Shown here piece by piece: positions 42,241 to 51,143 of a stretch of DNA of 64,000 nt. Source of the stretch: Bifidobacterium aesculapii (lineage in GTDB: Bacteria > Actinomycetota > Actinomycetes > Actinomycetales > Bifidobacteriaceae); assembly GCF_001417815.1 (NCBI RefSeq), contig NZ_BCFK01000023.1, forward strand, positions 1 to 64,000, in the 5' to 3' direction. The notes under the pieces were generated by a model. That model was not told the DNA's origin, made no database searches, and saw only the letters and a program-made list of their open reading frames with translations. Positions within the stretch are counted from its first letter, which is position 1. The number at the start of each line of letters is the position of its first letter. The position numbers and the translations under genes are program-made.

Positions 42241-42986
42241 CGGCGCAGGAAGTCGAGGACCTTGGTCAGGTCGCGTTCGTTGATGGCCTCGTGGGCGGCG
42301 AGCTGGGTCTTCGGCTTCGCGCAGAACGCGATGCCGAGACCCGCGGCTTGAATCATCGGAATGTCGTTCGCGCCGTCGCCCACGGCCACGGTCTGCGCCA
42401 TGTCAACGCCCTCGCGTTTCGCCCATTCGCGCAGCGCATGCAGTTTCACCGTCTTGCACACGATGTCGCCGAGCACCTTGCCGGTGAGATGGCCGTCGCG
42501 CACCTCGAGCCGGTTCGCAAGCCGATGGTCGATATGCGCTTCGGCGACGAGCCGATCCACGACCTCATGGAATCCGCCGGAGACGACGCCCACCTTCCAG
42601 CCGTGCGCGTGCAGCGTGTCGATGAGCTCCAGCGCGCCGTTGGTGAAATGCAATTTGTCGTGCACCGTGTCGAACACGGAGACCGGCAGGCCCTGAAGCA
42701 GCGCCACGCGTGCGCGCAGCGCGTCGCAGAACTCGAGTTCGCCGCGCATCGCGCGCGCCGTCACCTCGGCGATCCGCTCGCCGCAGCCGGCCGCCTCGCC
42801 GAGCTCGTCGATGACCTCCTCGTCGATGAGCGTCGAATCGACGTCCATGACCAGTAGGCCGGGGCGGGCCAGGGTCGGCGCCTGGGGGAAGCCCCATACG
42901 TCCGCCGCGGGCGTGCCTTCCTTGTTGTCGCCGGCATCGCCGGCATGGGTCTGCTCGTCAAGGGATTGCGCAAGTTCTTCGGTCAT
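42237..42986 (-). CDS. serB: Phosphoserine phosphatase
   Basis: A 249-residue HAD phosphatase completing serine biosynthesis. Motif I is [20 protein letters not shown], which is characteristic of SerB. Motif II is [15 protein letters not shown], the lysine is in [13 protein letters not shown], and motif IV is [20 protein letters not shown]. The N-terminal ACT domain of actinobacterial long forms is absent. ATG 42986 has GGGGGC immediately upstream; the 10-residue longer form is possible. The stop overlaps the fmt stop. Confidence 0.93.
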   Translation of the reverse strand: MTEELAQSLDEQTHAGDAGDNKEGTPAADVWGFPQAPTLARPGLLVMDVDSTLIDEEVIDELGEAAGCGERIAEVTARAMRGELEFCDALRARVALLQGLPVSVFDTVHDKLHFTNGALELIDTLHAHGWKVGVVSGGFHEVVDRLVAEAHIDHRLANRLEVRDGHLTGKVLGDIVCKTVKLHALREWAKREGVDMAQTVAVGDGANDIPMIQAAGLGIAFCAKPKTQLAAHEAINERDLTKVLDFLRR

Positions 42987-43024
42987 GCCCCCGATTGTCG
43001 AAAAACCTTGGGACAATACGCGTC

Positions 43025-43759
43025 ATGCCCTTTGCAACCATGGTTCTGAATCTTTCCGCCGCCGCGGGCGTCACTACGCAGGCCGCCACGAACGCGCCGG
43101 CCCCCGTCTGCCCGACCGGCGACGGCGGTCTCATCCAGGTCATCACCGACTGGCTCGTCTCCCTGATGGAGACGGTCGGCGGCGTCGGCGTGGCGCTCGC
43201 CATCGCGTTGGAATCCGTCTTCCCGCCGATCCCCTCCGAAGTGATCCTGCCGCTCGCCGGATTCACCGCCTCGCGCGGCACGCTCAACCTCGTCGAGGCG
43301 ATCATCTGGGCGACCGTCGGCTCGCTTCTCGGCGCGTGGGCGTTGTACGGCATCTCCCGTTGGGTGGGACTGCACCGCATCCACAGGGCCGCCGACGTGA
43401 TCCCCGGCGTCAGCCGCAAGGACGTCAACAAGGCGAACGACTGGTTCACCCGCTACGGCACGGCCAGCGTGCTCATCGGCCGCGTGATCCCCGTCGTCCG
43501 TTCGCTCATCTCCATCCCCGCGGGCTTCAACCGCATGAACTTCCTCCACTTCACCGGCTGGACGCTGCTCGGCTCGGCCGTGTGGAACACGATCCTCGTC
43601 TCCGCCGGCTACTTCCTCGGCTCCGGCTGGTGCTCGATCCTCGGCTACCTCAACGTGTTCGAGGACGTGGTGATCGTCGCCTTCATCGTGGTCATCGTGG
43701 TGTGGGCGGTGCGCAAAATCCGTACAGTGACGAGTAAACGCGGAGCACACCGGAAGTAA
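43025..43759 (+). CDS. DedA-family membrane protein
   Basis: A 244-residue integral membrane protein of the DedA/SNARE-associated family, undecaprenyl-phosphate or phospholipid flippase candidates. Diagnostic sequence is ALAIALESVFPPIPSEVILP near the start, RYGTASVLIGRVIPVVRSLI with SIPAGFNRMN after it, and WTLLGSAVWNTILVSAGYFL. Four to five helices are predicted. The gene is divergent from serB with a 38-bp gap, and a GACAAT box seven bases before the ATG suggests a leaderless mRNA. Confidence 0.9.
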   Translation: MPFATMVLNLSAAAGVTTQAATNAPAPVCPTGDGGLIQVITDWLVSLMETVGGVGVALAIALESVFPPIPSEVILPLAGFTASRGTLNLVEAIIWATVGSLLGAWALYGISRWVGLHRIHRAADVIPGVSRKDVNKANDWFTRYGTASVLIGRVIPVVRSLISIPAGFNRMNFLHFTGWTLLGSAVWNTILVSAGYFLGSGWCSILGYLNVFEDVVIVAFIVVIVVWAVRKIRTVTSKRGAHRK

Positions 43760-43782
43760 GGAATCGGGGGAGACGGACAGGC

Positions 43783-45381
43783 ATGACGGACGATCGGCAG
43801 ACGTTGGACAGGCAGGCGCGCGAGCAGACGGCCCGCGAGCTCGCCGCGTTGAACGACCGGCTCATGGCGAAGAACCATGCGCTGGCCGAGGCGCTCACCC
43901 GCGCCGGCAAGGAGCTCACCAAAGCGAAATCGCAGCTGTCGCAGCTCGCCCAGCCGCCGCTCACCTTCGCCACGATGGTGAAGGTCGACTCCTCCCGCAC
44001 GGACGAGATGGGCGTCACGCACGCCAGCGCCGAGGTCATCGTCGGCACGCGCCGTATGATCGTGCCCGTCGCGGCCGGACTCAACGCCTCGCGTCTCGCA
44101 GCCGGGCGCACCGTCATCCTCAACGAGAAGATGGTCCTCGTCGACCAGCGCGACCACGATACGTCCGGCATGGTGCGCACCGTCACGGAGCCGCTCGGCG
44201 ACGGTCGTCTCGTCGTTGCCGACGCGGGCGGCAACGCGAGCGTCGTCCGCCGTGCCAGCACACTTGCCTCCCACCCGTTCGACAAGGGCGACCGCGTGAT
44301 CGTCGAGGCCTCCGGCCGCATCGCCGTCGACGCGCTGCCCCGCGCGAACGACGCCGACCTCGTCCTCGAGGAGACGCCCGACGTGACGTTCGACGACATC
44401 GGCGGCCTCGACCGGCAGATCGAACGCATCCGCGACGCCGTCCAACTGCCGTTCCAGCATCGCGAACTGTACGCCCGCTACGATCTCAAACCACCGAAGG
44501 GCGTGCTCCTGTACGGCCCGCCCGGCAACGGCAAGACGCTCATCGCCAAGGCCGTCGCGCACGCGCTCGCCGAAGGCGACGGCTTCGGCGAGCGCTCCGG
44601 CACGCCGGGCGCCGGCGGCGTGTTCCTGTCCGTCAAAGGCCCGGAATTGCTCAACAAGTTCGTCGGCGAATCGGAACGTCTCATCCGTCTCATCTTCCGT
44701 CGCGCGCGCGAACGCGCTGCCGACGGGCGGCCCGTCATCGTGTTCATCGACGAGATGGATTCGCTGCTGCGCACGCGCGGCTCCGGCGTCTCCTCCGACG
44801 TGGAGACCACGATTGTGCCGCAGTTCCTCGCCGAACTCGACGGCGTCGAATCGCTCGGCAACGTGATGGTCATTGGCGCCTCCAACCGCGTCGACATGAT
44901 CGACCCGGCCGTGCTGCGCCCGGGCCGTCTCGACGTGAAGATCCGCATCGATCGTCCGAACGGCGACGCGGCGCGCGCTGTCATCCGCCACTATCTGACC
45001 GACGACCTGCCGCTCGAGGGCGGCGTGGACGCCGACGCGCTCGCCGGTGTGCTCGTGCGCGACATCTACACGCGTTCGCCACGTCGTCATCTCGCCGACG
45101 TACGCGACGAGCACGGTGTGTGGAACGCGCTGTTCCTCGCCGACGTGACGAGCGGCGCGAGCCTGAAGAACATCGTCGACCGTGCGAAGACTCTCGCCGT
45201 GAAGGCGTCCATCGGCACCGGGAGCGACGTCGCGATCGGCGTGGACCTGCTGGCGCGCGCCGTCGAGGAAGAGTTTACGGAGACACGCGATTCGTTGCTC
45301 GACGCCGACCCCGTGCAGTGGAGCCGCGTCAACGGCTTCGACGCCGGTGCCGTCACCGCCATCCGCGGCGTGGAACACTGA
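43783..45381 (+). CDS. arc: Proteasome-associated-type AAA ATPase (ARC/Mpa)
   Basis: A 532-residue ring-forming unfoldase that recognises pupylated proteins. Domains: N-terminal coiled coil (about 1-55) that binds Pup, two OB folds (about 60-185), then the AAA module with Walker A LLYGPPGNGKTLIAKAVAHA, Walker B VIVFIDEMDSLLRTRGSG, and pore-loop region SVKGPELLNKFVGESERLIR. The C-terminus ends IRGVEH and lacks the GQYL-like tail with which mycobacterial Mpa docks on the 20S proteasome. That fits the absence of proteasome genes nearby. GGGGGAGA precedes the ATG. Confidence 0.94.
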   Translation: MTDDRQTLDRQAREQTARELAALNDRLMAKNHALAEALTRAGKELTKAKSQLSQLAQPPLTFATMVKVDSSRTDEMGVTHASAEVIVGTRRMIVPVAAGLNASRLAAGRTVILNEKMVLVDQRDHDTSGMVRTVTEPLGDGRLVVADAGGNASVVRRASTLASHPFDKGDRVIVEASGRIAVDALPRANDADLVLEETPDVTFDDIGGLDRQIERIRDAVQLPFQHRELYARYDLKPPKGVLLYGPPGNGKTLIAKAVAHALAEGDGFGERSGTPGAGGVFLSVKGPELLNKFVGESERLIRLIFRRARERAADGRPVIVFIDEMDSLLRTRGSGVSSDVETTIVPQFLAELDGVESLGNVMVIGASNRVDMIDPAVLRPGRLDVKIRIDRPNGDAARAVIRHYLTDDLPLEGGVDADALAGVLVRDIYTRSPRRHLADVRDEHGVWNALFLADVTSGASLKNIVDRAKTLAVKASIGTGSDVAIGVDLLARAVEEEFTETRDSLLDADPVQWSRVNGFDAGAVTAIRGVEH

Positions 45382-46243
45382 CCGGGTCGAACATGCCGTT
45401 GCTGTGGTCCGAGCCGTAGAAATCAGAGCCTTCACCAGTATGTGTGGGGTGATGGTGCTGTTCGAGTAGGAGCCGCCCATTGCTCCGTGTTTTCGGTCAC
45501 TGAGATGTGGTTTCCATTGGTAGGCTCGGGCGAAGGAGATGGGGCTTGGACGGGGGACTGATGGAAATATGGGGTATGAATAGGGGCCATGTGCTACGAC
45601 GAGGAGATGGGCGAGGCGGCCGCACTCGCGCGCCGCGCTTCTCGCCGGCTTCTTCGCCGTCAAACGCTGACCTGTCTGTGCTATCTCGTTGATGAGGGGT
45701 AGGTATGGGGCGTTGCGGGCATCCATGTGGTTTGCGAGGGGTGCCCAGGCTGGGGTTTCGCGGGGGTTCGAGACCCGTGAGGGACGGTATTCCGCCATGT
45801 GTACCCGGGATATCGGGGTCTGGGCACCCCTTGTAACGCAGATGGATGTCCGCGGCACGCGCAATGTACCCCTTGCAACGAAGAACACCCTCCGCCATGC
45901 GGCCGTGCAGGTGTATTGCTTCAATGTCTGTTCGGCAGGTTGAGCGGTGTTTCCCGCAAGGCGGACACCAACCTGCCAAAACACAACAACACAGCCTGGC
46001 GTCGGCGTCTGCTCCTTGGCGGGAACAAACCATACAGGGAGAACCCTCCTCCCACACCCCGGGAACCCCCACTCGCCGCTACGGAAACCCAACACCCCAC
46101 CACACAAACTGGCGAAGGCTCAATTGTTTTGGGTTGCGCGTCTGCGCTACCCGATAAAGAGATGGCGCAAACAAAATAAATGCGCAAAAAATTTGTACAA
46201 AAACCTTGTTGTATGATTGGATCAGGGAAAGGAAGGTGTTGGA
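45382..46243. other. Non-coding stretch between arc and the inserted regulator
   Basis: About 860 bp with no believable gene: open frames on both strands overlap and are Arg/Pro-rich. It contains a long imperfect inverted repeat (45715-45853), a degenerate extra repeat near 45866-45898, and an AT-rich tract (46158-46217) that resembles a promoter or operator region for the ArsR-type gene, including TATGAT at 46212-46217. Confidence 0.6.
45715..45853. repeat. Long inverted repeat, 139 bp overall
   Basis: Outer arms 45715-45726 and 45842-45853 (one mismatch in 12) and inner arms 45737-45748 and 45820-45831 (AGGGGTGCCCAG, perfect) are separated by exactly ten bases on both sides. One 34-bp arm thus faces another across a loop of about 70 bases. 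It could be a structured RNA or the ends of a decayed mobile element. Confidence 0.75.
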
Positions 46244-46855
46244 ATGACTGACGAAACGCCGCAGCGACATGCATTGCTGGAGGACACCGCCGTGAAGGTG
46301 GCGGATTCCGCCGCTCTCCGCGCCGTGGCCAATCCGGTCCGCATGAGAATCCTTGGGACGCTTCGCGTCGACGGGGTCCAGACCGTGGGAAGCATCAGTG
46401 GCCGTATCGGGGAGGCTCCGGGGGTGGTCAGCTATCACCTCGGGCAATTGGCTCGTGCGGGATTCGTGGAAAAGGTCGAATCCCCGGACGGCGATAGGCG
46501 AAAGAGCTGGTGGAGGGCTTGCCAGGATGCGATACGGCCGGACGTTCCTGCGTCTCGAAGCGACAGGGCAGGTGCGGATGCCATGGATCTGTTCCGCCGT
46601 TCCGCCGCTGTGTCCTACGAGATGGCCTATGAACGGTACCTTGACCGCGTTCCCGATCTTCCTCGCGAGTGGGTCGACAACTGCACGAGCGACGACCACG
46701 TTCTGAACCTGAACGTCTCGGAGATGAAGGAGATGATCGGGGAATTGAACGAGGTCATCCGCAGATGGGAACAGGTCGGGGCGGGCCGCGCCGATGGCGG
46801 GAATGACGCCGAACGAGTCGCCTTGGTTCTTCAGGTGTTCCGTTGGATGCCGTGA
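46244..46855 (+). CDS. ArsR-like winged-helix transcriptional regulator
   Basis: A 203-residue regulator with an HTH_20/ArsR-type domain: LRAVANPVRMRILGTLRVDG (helices 1-2) and GSISGRIGEAPGVVSYHLGQ (recognition helix), followed by LARAGFVEKVESPDGDRR (wing). The C-terminal half is helical and probably dimerises or senses. It is the first gene of a pair with an MFS exporter 40 bp downstream, a common repressor-efflux arrangement. Strong Shine-Dalgarno GGAAAGGAAGG. Codon use appears less GC-rich than in the flanking Pup genes, hinting at acquisition. Confidence 0.9.
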   Translation: MTDETPQRHALLEDTAVKVADSAALRAVANPVRMRILGTLRVDGVQTVGSISGRIGEAPGVVSYHLGQLARAGFVEKVESPDGDRRKSWWRACQDAIRPDVPASRSDRAGADAMDLFRRSAAVSYEMAYERYLDRVPDLPREWVDNCTSDDHVLNLNVSEMKEMIGELNEVIRRWEQVGAGRADGGNDAERVALVLQVFRWMP

Positions 46856-46895
46856 TTCTCATATCAGGTATCCGACAATAAGAAAGAAGGCTCAT

Positions 46896-48155
46896 ATGAA
46901 TATGAGGGGGGAATTACCGTTCTGGCGTTCCATCGGATACGTCGCATGGTTCACTGCGGATACCGCTTCCGCGATTGGCTTGGCCCTGCGCGCGTTGGCG
47001 ATAAGCCTGCTCGGTTATGCGTTGTCCGGATCCACCGTGGCGGCGGGCTGGATGGGGTCGTTGTCGATGATCGCGCAACAGGGGATGAGTGTGTTCGGAG
47101 GCACGTTCGTCGATCGTCATGACAGAAGGGCCGCGATCGTCGCGAACTCCGTGACGGGAACGCTTGCCTGGGGTATCGTGGGCATTCTACTGTCTGTGGG
47201 GCGGTTGTCCTTCCCCGTACTGCTTGCGATATCGGTGATCGCTTCGGGCGTCAATGGCTTTTTGGGCAGCGCGACCGACGCGATGCTCAGGTCGATCATC
47301 GACGTCCGTGACTATCCTCAGGCCCGCAGCCTGAATGAGGGCCGCGATGCGACCATCAACATGATGGGGAATCCTATAGGGGGATTCCTGTACAGCGTCC
47401 GACCGTGGCTCCCGTTCCTGATCGCCGCATGTGCGTATGCCATGGCCGGTGCTTCGGCTATGGTCATCAGGAAGAGGGAAGACCAAACCGGGGAACCTGC
47501 CGATGGAAGGCCGTCGAAAAGCGGCGGATCGTTCTTTCAGGACCTCATCGGAGGCTGGTCATGGTTCCTGCATAAGCGGATGTTGGTGGTCGTCGTGGTG
47601 GCTGCATCGCTGACGAATTTCGGAGTCAATGGCATCCAATACGCCATCCAGCTTCATCTGGTCTCAGCCGGTACCAACGCGACGCTCATCGGCCTCATCA
47701 GCGCGGGCATCTCCCTTGCCATGCTGGTGGGGTCTGCTCTTGCGGGCAAGTTCGGCGGTGAACTGCCTGTGGGAACGACGGTATGCGTGGCTTTCGTCTT
47801 CATGTGCGTCTGTGTGACGCCGATGATGCTGACCGATGACTATCGTGCCATCCTAATCGCCAACTCGTTGATGGGGCTGCCCTTCCCTGTCATCAACGCA
47901 CTGCTCCTCGGCTTCGTGTTCGCCAAGTCGCCACAGGATATGCAGGGCCGGATCACCGTCACATTGACGGTGCCGGCCCAGACCCTTTCGGCGTTCTGCG
48001 GTGCGGCCGCCGGAACATTGCTGCCGGTCCTCGGTTTCCCGCATACGGTACTGGTGTTTTCCCTGACGATTCTCGCCAGCACCCTGATTGTGGCCTGCAG
48101 CAGTCCGATACGACGGATTCCGCGAGCGGGCCGATGGGGCGAGACCCGGCTGTGA
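46896..48155 (+). CDS. MFS efflux transporter (EntS/MefA-like)
   Basis: A 419-residue transporter with about 12 hydrophobic helices. The helix 2-3 loop is GGTFVDRHDRRAAIVANSVT, matching the MFS_3/EntS signature, and LGSATDAMLRSIIDVRDYPQ followed by ARSLNEGRDATINMMGNPIG is typical of MefA/EntS-like exporters. AAAGAAGG lies before ATG 46896; the upstream frame overlaps the regulator gene and is rejected. Probable role: drug or siderophore export controlled by the ArsR-like repressor. Like its partner it appears inserted into the Pup locus. Confidence 0.88.
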   Translation: MNMRGELPFWRSIGYVAWFTADTASAIGLALRALAISLLGYALSGSTVAAGWMGSLSMIAQQGMSVFGGTFVDRHDRRAAIVANSVTGTLAWGIVGILLSVGRLSFPVLLAISVIASGVNGFLGSATDAMLRSIIDVRDYPQARSLNEGRDATINMMGNPIGGFLYSVRPWLPFLIAACAYAMAGASAMVIRKREDQTGEPADGRPSKSGGSFFQDLIGGWSWFLHKRMLVVVVVAASLTNFGVNGIQYAIQLHLVSAGTNATLIGLISAGISLAMLVGSALAGKFGGELPVGTTVCVAFVFMCVCVTPMMLTDDYRAILIANSLMGLPFPVINALLLGFVFAKSPQDMQGRITVTLTVPAQTLSAFCGAAAGTLLPVLGFPHTVLVFSLTILASTLIVACSSPIRRIPRAGRWGETRL

Positions 48156-48187
48156 GGCGCCGTACTCGCGCAACTATCATGGTGCGC

Positions 48188-49858
48188 ATGAGCGTGAAAC
48201 GAGTGATGGGAACGGAGACCGAGTACGCGGTCTCGCAGCCGGGCGTGGCCTACTACCAGCCGGTGCAGCTGAGCTTCGACGTGGTCGGCGCGGCCGCGAC
48301 GCCGGCCACGCGGCACATCCGCTGGGACTACCGTCAGGAGGATCCGGTCAACGACGCGCGCGGCACCAGGCTCGACCGCGCCGCGGCCCGCCCGGACATG
48401 CTCACCGACGCGCCCCAACTCAACATCACCAACGTGATCGCGCCCAACGGTGGCCGCATTTACGTGGATCACGCGCACCCCGAATATTCGGCGCCCGAAA
48501 CCACGGACCCGTTCCAGGCACTCGCCTACGACCATGCCGGCGACCGGCTCATGCTCGCCGCCGCCCGCGCCGCCAGCGCCGTCGCGGCACCAGCTCGTCC
48601 GATCGTCCTCCACCGCAACAACGTGGACGGCAAAGGCGCCAGCTGGGGCACGCACGAGAACTACATGATGCGCCGCGACGTGCCCTTCGCCGACGTCGCC
48701 GCCCTGATGACCGCGCATTTCGTCTCCCGGCAGATCTGGGCCGGCTCCGGCAGGGTAGGCATCGGCGAGAAGAGCGAGACGCCCGGCTACCAGCTGAGCC
48801 AACGCGCCGACACCATCCACGCGAAGATTGGCCTGCAGACCACCTTCGACCGGCCCATCATCAACACGCGCGACGAATCCCACTCCACCGGCGAATACCG
48901 CCGCCTGCACGTGATCGTCGGCGACGCCAACCGCATGGACGTGCCCCAGGTCCTGAAACTCGGCGTCACCTCCATCCTGCTGTGGGCGCTCGAACACGCG
49001 CGCGAAACTGGCTACGACCTCGACGCGCTGCTCGGCTCCCTCCAGCTCGCCGACCCGGTCGAAGCCATGCACACCGTCTCCCACGACCTCACGCTCGCAG
49101 CCACGCTTCCGCGCGAAACCGGCGGCGAGATCACCGCATGGCTCATGCAGGTCACATTGCGCCGCTTCGTCTACGAGGTCGCCGCCGCCACGCTCGGCAC
49201 CGACACCGCCGGCGAACCCGCATGGGAGGACCGTGAGACCCGCAACGTGATGGCCATGTGGGGGCAGGCGCTCGCCGACACCGCCGCCATCCGCCATGCC
49301 GGCGACGACGCGCGCCTGACGATGCGCGCCGAAGCAGGACGCGTCGAATGGCTGCTCAAATGGCAGCTGCTGGAGAAGCTGCGCCGCAAGATCGGGCCGG
49401 ACACGTCGTGGGATGATCCACGTCTCGCCGCCGTCGACCTGTCGTGGGCGGCGCTTGACCCCGGCCGGTCCGTGTTCGCCAAGCTCGAAAAGGCGGGGAG
49501 CGTGGAACGTCTCGTCGACGACGCCGCGCTCGCCACGGCCGCCGCGAACCCTCCCGAGACGACGCGCGCGTGGCTGCGCGCCGCCGTCGTGCGCGCGTTC
49601 CCCGCGGACGTGGTCGCCGCCAGCTGGTCGCATCTGACCGCGCGCATGCCACGGGCCGACGGCGCGGGCGACGCGCTGCCCGACACGTACGGCAACGCGT
49701 CCGCCGCCGAGGCGACCAGCGTGCGCCCCGGCGACCTCGTGAGCCTCGACATGTCCGATCCGTTGGCGTTCCGCAAGGAGAACGTCGAAACTGCCGTGGC
49801 CGAAGCGGCCGACGCCGCCGGCCTGCTGGCGCGGCTCGCCACGGAACAGCGGCGGTGA
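48188..49858 (+). CDS. dop: Depupylase/deamidase Dop
   Basis: A 556-residue glutamine-synthetase-fold enzyme that removes Pup from tagged proteins. VKRVMGTETEYAVSQPG holds the N-terminal catalytic Glu/Asp region. The stretch ATPATRHIRWDYRQEDPVND belongs to the Dop-specific loop absent from PafA. HRNNVDGKGASWGTHENYMM and INTRDESHSTGEYRRLHVIV form the ATP and metal site. TATCAT at 48175-48180 is seven bases before ATG 48188 with no Shine-Dalgarno, suggesting leaderless translation. Since this genome's Pup ends in Glu, only the depupylase activity should be needed. Confidence 0.94.
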   Translation: MSVKRVMGTETEYAVSQPGVAYYQPVQLSFDVVGAAATPATRHIRWDYRQEDPVNDARGTRLDRAAARPDMLTDAPQLNITNVIAPNGGRIYVDHAHPEYSAPETTDPFQALAYDHAGDRLMLAAARAASAVAAPARPIVLHRNNVDGKGASWGTHENYMMRRDVPFADVAALMTAHFVSRQIWAGSGRVGIGEKSETPGYQLSQRADTIHAKIGLQTTFDRPIINTRDESHSTGEYRRLHVIVGDANRMDVPQVLKLGVTSILLWALEHARETGYDLDALLGSLQLADPVEAMHTVSHDLTLAATLPRETGGEITAWLMQVTLRRFVYEVAAATLGTDTAGEPAWEDRETRNVMAMWGQALADTAAIRHAGDDARLTMRAEAGRVEWLLKWQLLEKLRRKIGPDTSWDDPRLAAVDLSWAALDPGRSVFAKLEKAGSVERLVDDAALATAAANPPETTRAWLRAAVVRAFPADVVAASWSHLTARMPRADGAGDALPDTYGNASAAEATSVRPGDLVSLDMSDPLAFRKENVETAVAEAADAAGLLARLATEQRR

Positions 49859-49944
49859 GCCGTGCGGCGCGGTTCTGGCGCGTTTCGTGGAGCCCGCGCC
49901 CGCGTGCGCGACAAAACCGGTTCGAGCGGATACGATGGGGAACC

Positions 49945-50802
49945 ATGGCACAACAGGAGAATCTGCGCGACCTCGCCATGAAGGTCGCGGACATCGCCAG
50001 GGCCGCGGGCAAGCATGCGCTGCAGGACCAGATGGCCCCGCACGACATGCTCATCTCGCGTGAGAATCCCGGCGAACAGTTCAACGTGGAGGTCGATGGC
50101 CGTCTGCTGCGCTACATGTCCGGCAGACTCGCGGACATGGAGCATTTCGACGGCTTCTGGCAGACCCGCCCCGCGAAATCCCGCCCCGGCCAGCGCTACT
50201 GGTGCGTCGGCAAGATCGACGGCGCCATCAACTACGTGCGCAACATGAGCGAGTGGACGGTCACCGTGTCCCTGTTCGAATTCAACGAGGAGGGGTCGGC
50301 GCAGCCGATCCTCGGCGTCGTGCACGCGCCGGCTCTCGGCGAGACGTATCTGGCGGCGAAGGGCGCGGGCGCGGTGCGCATCCGCAACACGCCGGTCGGT
50401 GAGAAGCGCGAGAAGGTCGTCCCGTCGATGACGTCCTCGCTTGACGGCGCCGTGGTGAGCTTCGGCATGTCGTATCTGCCGGGCGAGGCGGATCGCGCAT
50501 TGCACACCGTCGCTGCGTTGGCCGAGGGGCGCCCCGCCGACATCAAGCGCGTCGGACCGGCGTCGCTCGACCTGTGCAAGGTCGCCGACGGTACGTATGA
50601 CGCGTACTTCGAGCCGATGCTGCACGAGTGGGACATTCCCGGCATCTCCGCGGCCGCCGTGGTCGTCTGGGAGGCGCAGGGCCTGCTGAAGCGGTGGAAC
50701 GGCAACGGCATCCACTGGCGTCAGAGCAACGACGTGCTGTGCACGAACGGTCTCATCGACCGTGAACTCAAGCCGTACCTCATCCAGCGCGACGGCGAGT
50801 GA
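49945..50802 (+). CDS. Inositol-monophosphatase-like protein with altered metal site
   Basis: A 285-residue protein of the inositol monophosphatase fold. YWCVGKIDGAINYVRNMSEW aligns with the DPIDGTxNF motif, but the first Asp is Lys and Thr is Ala. LHEWDIPGISAAAVVVWEAQ matches the second motif WD..A. The first Asp of DxxDGT is a metal ligand in the family, so activity may be reduced or changed. It lies between dop and pup, a place that suggests cotranscription though not necessarily shared function. A TACGAT lies eight bases before the ATG. Confidence 0.82.
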   Translation: MAQQENLRDLAMKVADIARAAGKHALQDQMAPHDMLISRENPGEQFNVEVDGRLLRYMSGRLADMEHFDGFWQTRPAKSRPGQRYWCVGKIDGAINYVRNMSEWTVTVSLFEFNEEGSAQPILGVVHAPALGETYLAAKGAGAVRIRNTPVGEKREKVVPSMTSSLDGAVVSFGMSYLPGEADRALHTVAALAEGRPADIKRVGPASLDLCKVADGTYDAYFEPMLHEWDIPGISAAAVVVWEAQGLLKRWNGNGIHWRQSNDVLCTNGLIDRELKPYLIQRDGE

Positions 50803-50939
50803 AGCCGCATCGTACGGTGCATACGGCAGTCGTATCGCGAGCCTCGGGAGAACATCCCGGGGCTTTCGCGTATCGTAGGCGAGAGCACACGAAACCGGGC
50901 ATAACCGGACTAACCGGAAATCATCGAAGGAGCATCATC

Positions 50940-51143
50940 ATGCCGCAGGAATTTCAGCAGACGAACCGGACGCAGCAGGAGCAGCCGCAGGACGCGCAGG
51001 AGACGGGAGTCTCCGCGCAGGCCGCGGCGCAGTCGCAGGAAGGATTCGACGCGCTCGACGCGGTGCTCGACGACATCGAATCCACGTTGGAGACCAACGC
51101 CGAGGAGTACGTGAACAGCTTCGTGCAGAAGGGCGGCGAGTGA
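50940..51143 (+). CDS. pup: Prokaryotic ubiquitin-like protein Pup
   Basis: A 67-residue disordered modifier. The conserved C-terminal half is LDAVLDDIESTLETNAEEYV followed by NSFVQKGGE. The last residue is already Glu, so it can be ligated to lysines by PafA without deamidation by Dop (mycobacterial Pup ends in Gln). The N-terminus is Gln-rich. GAAGGAG lies eight bases before the ATG at 50940. The pafA ATG overlaps its stop. Confidence 0.97.
   Translation: MPQEFQQTNRTQQEQPQDAQETGVSAQAAAQSQEGFDALDAVLDDIESTLETNAEEYVNSFVQKGGE

Noticed and set aside
45420..46190. Small protein genes on either strand near the long inverted repeat
   Set aside because: The frames overlap on both strands, start without ribosome-binding sites, and cross the inverted repeat.
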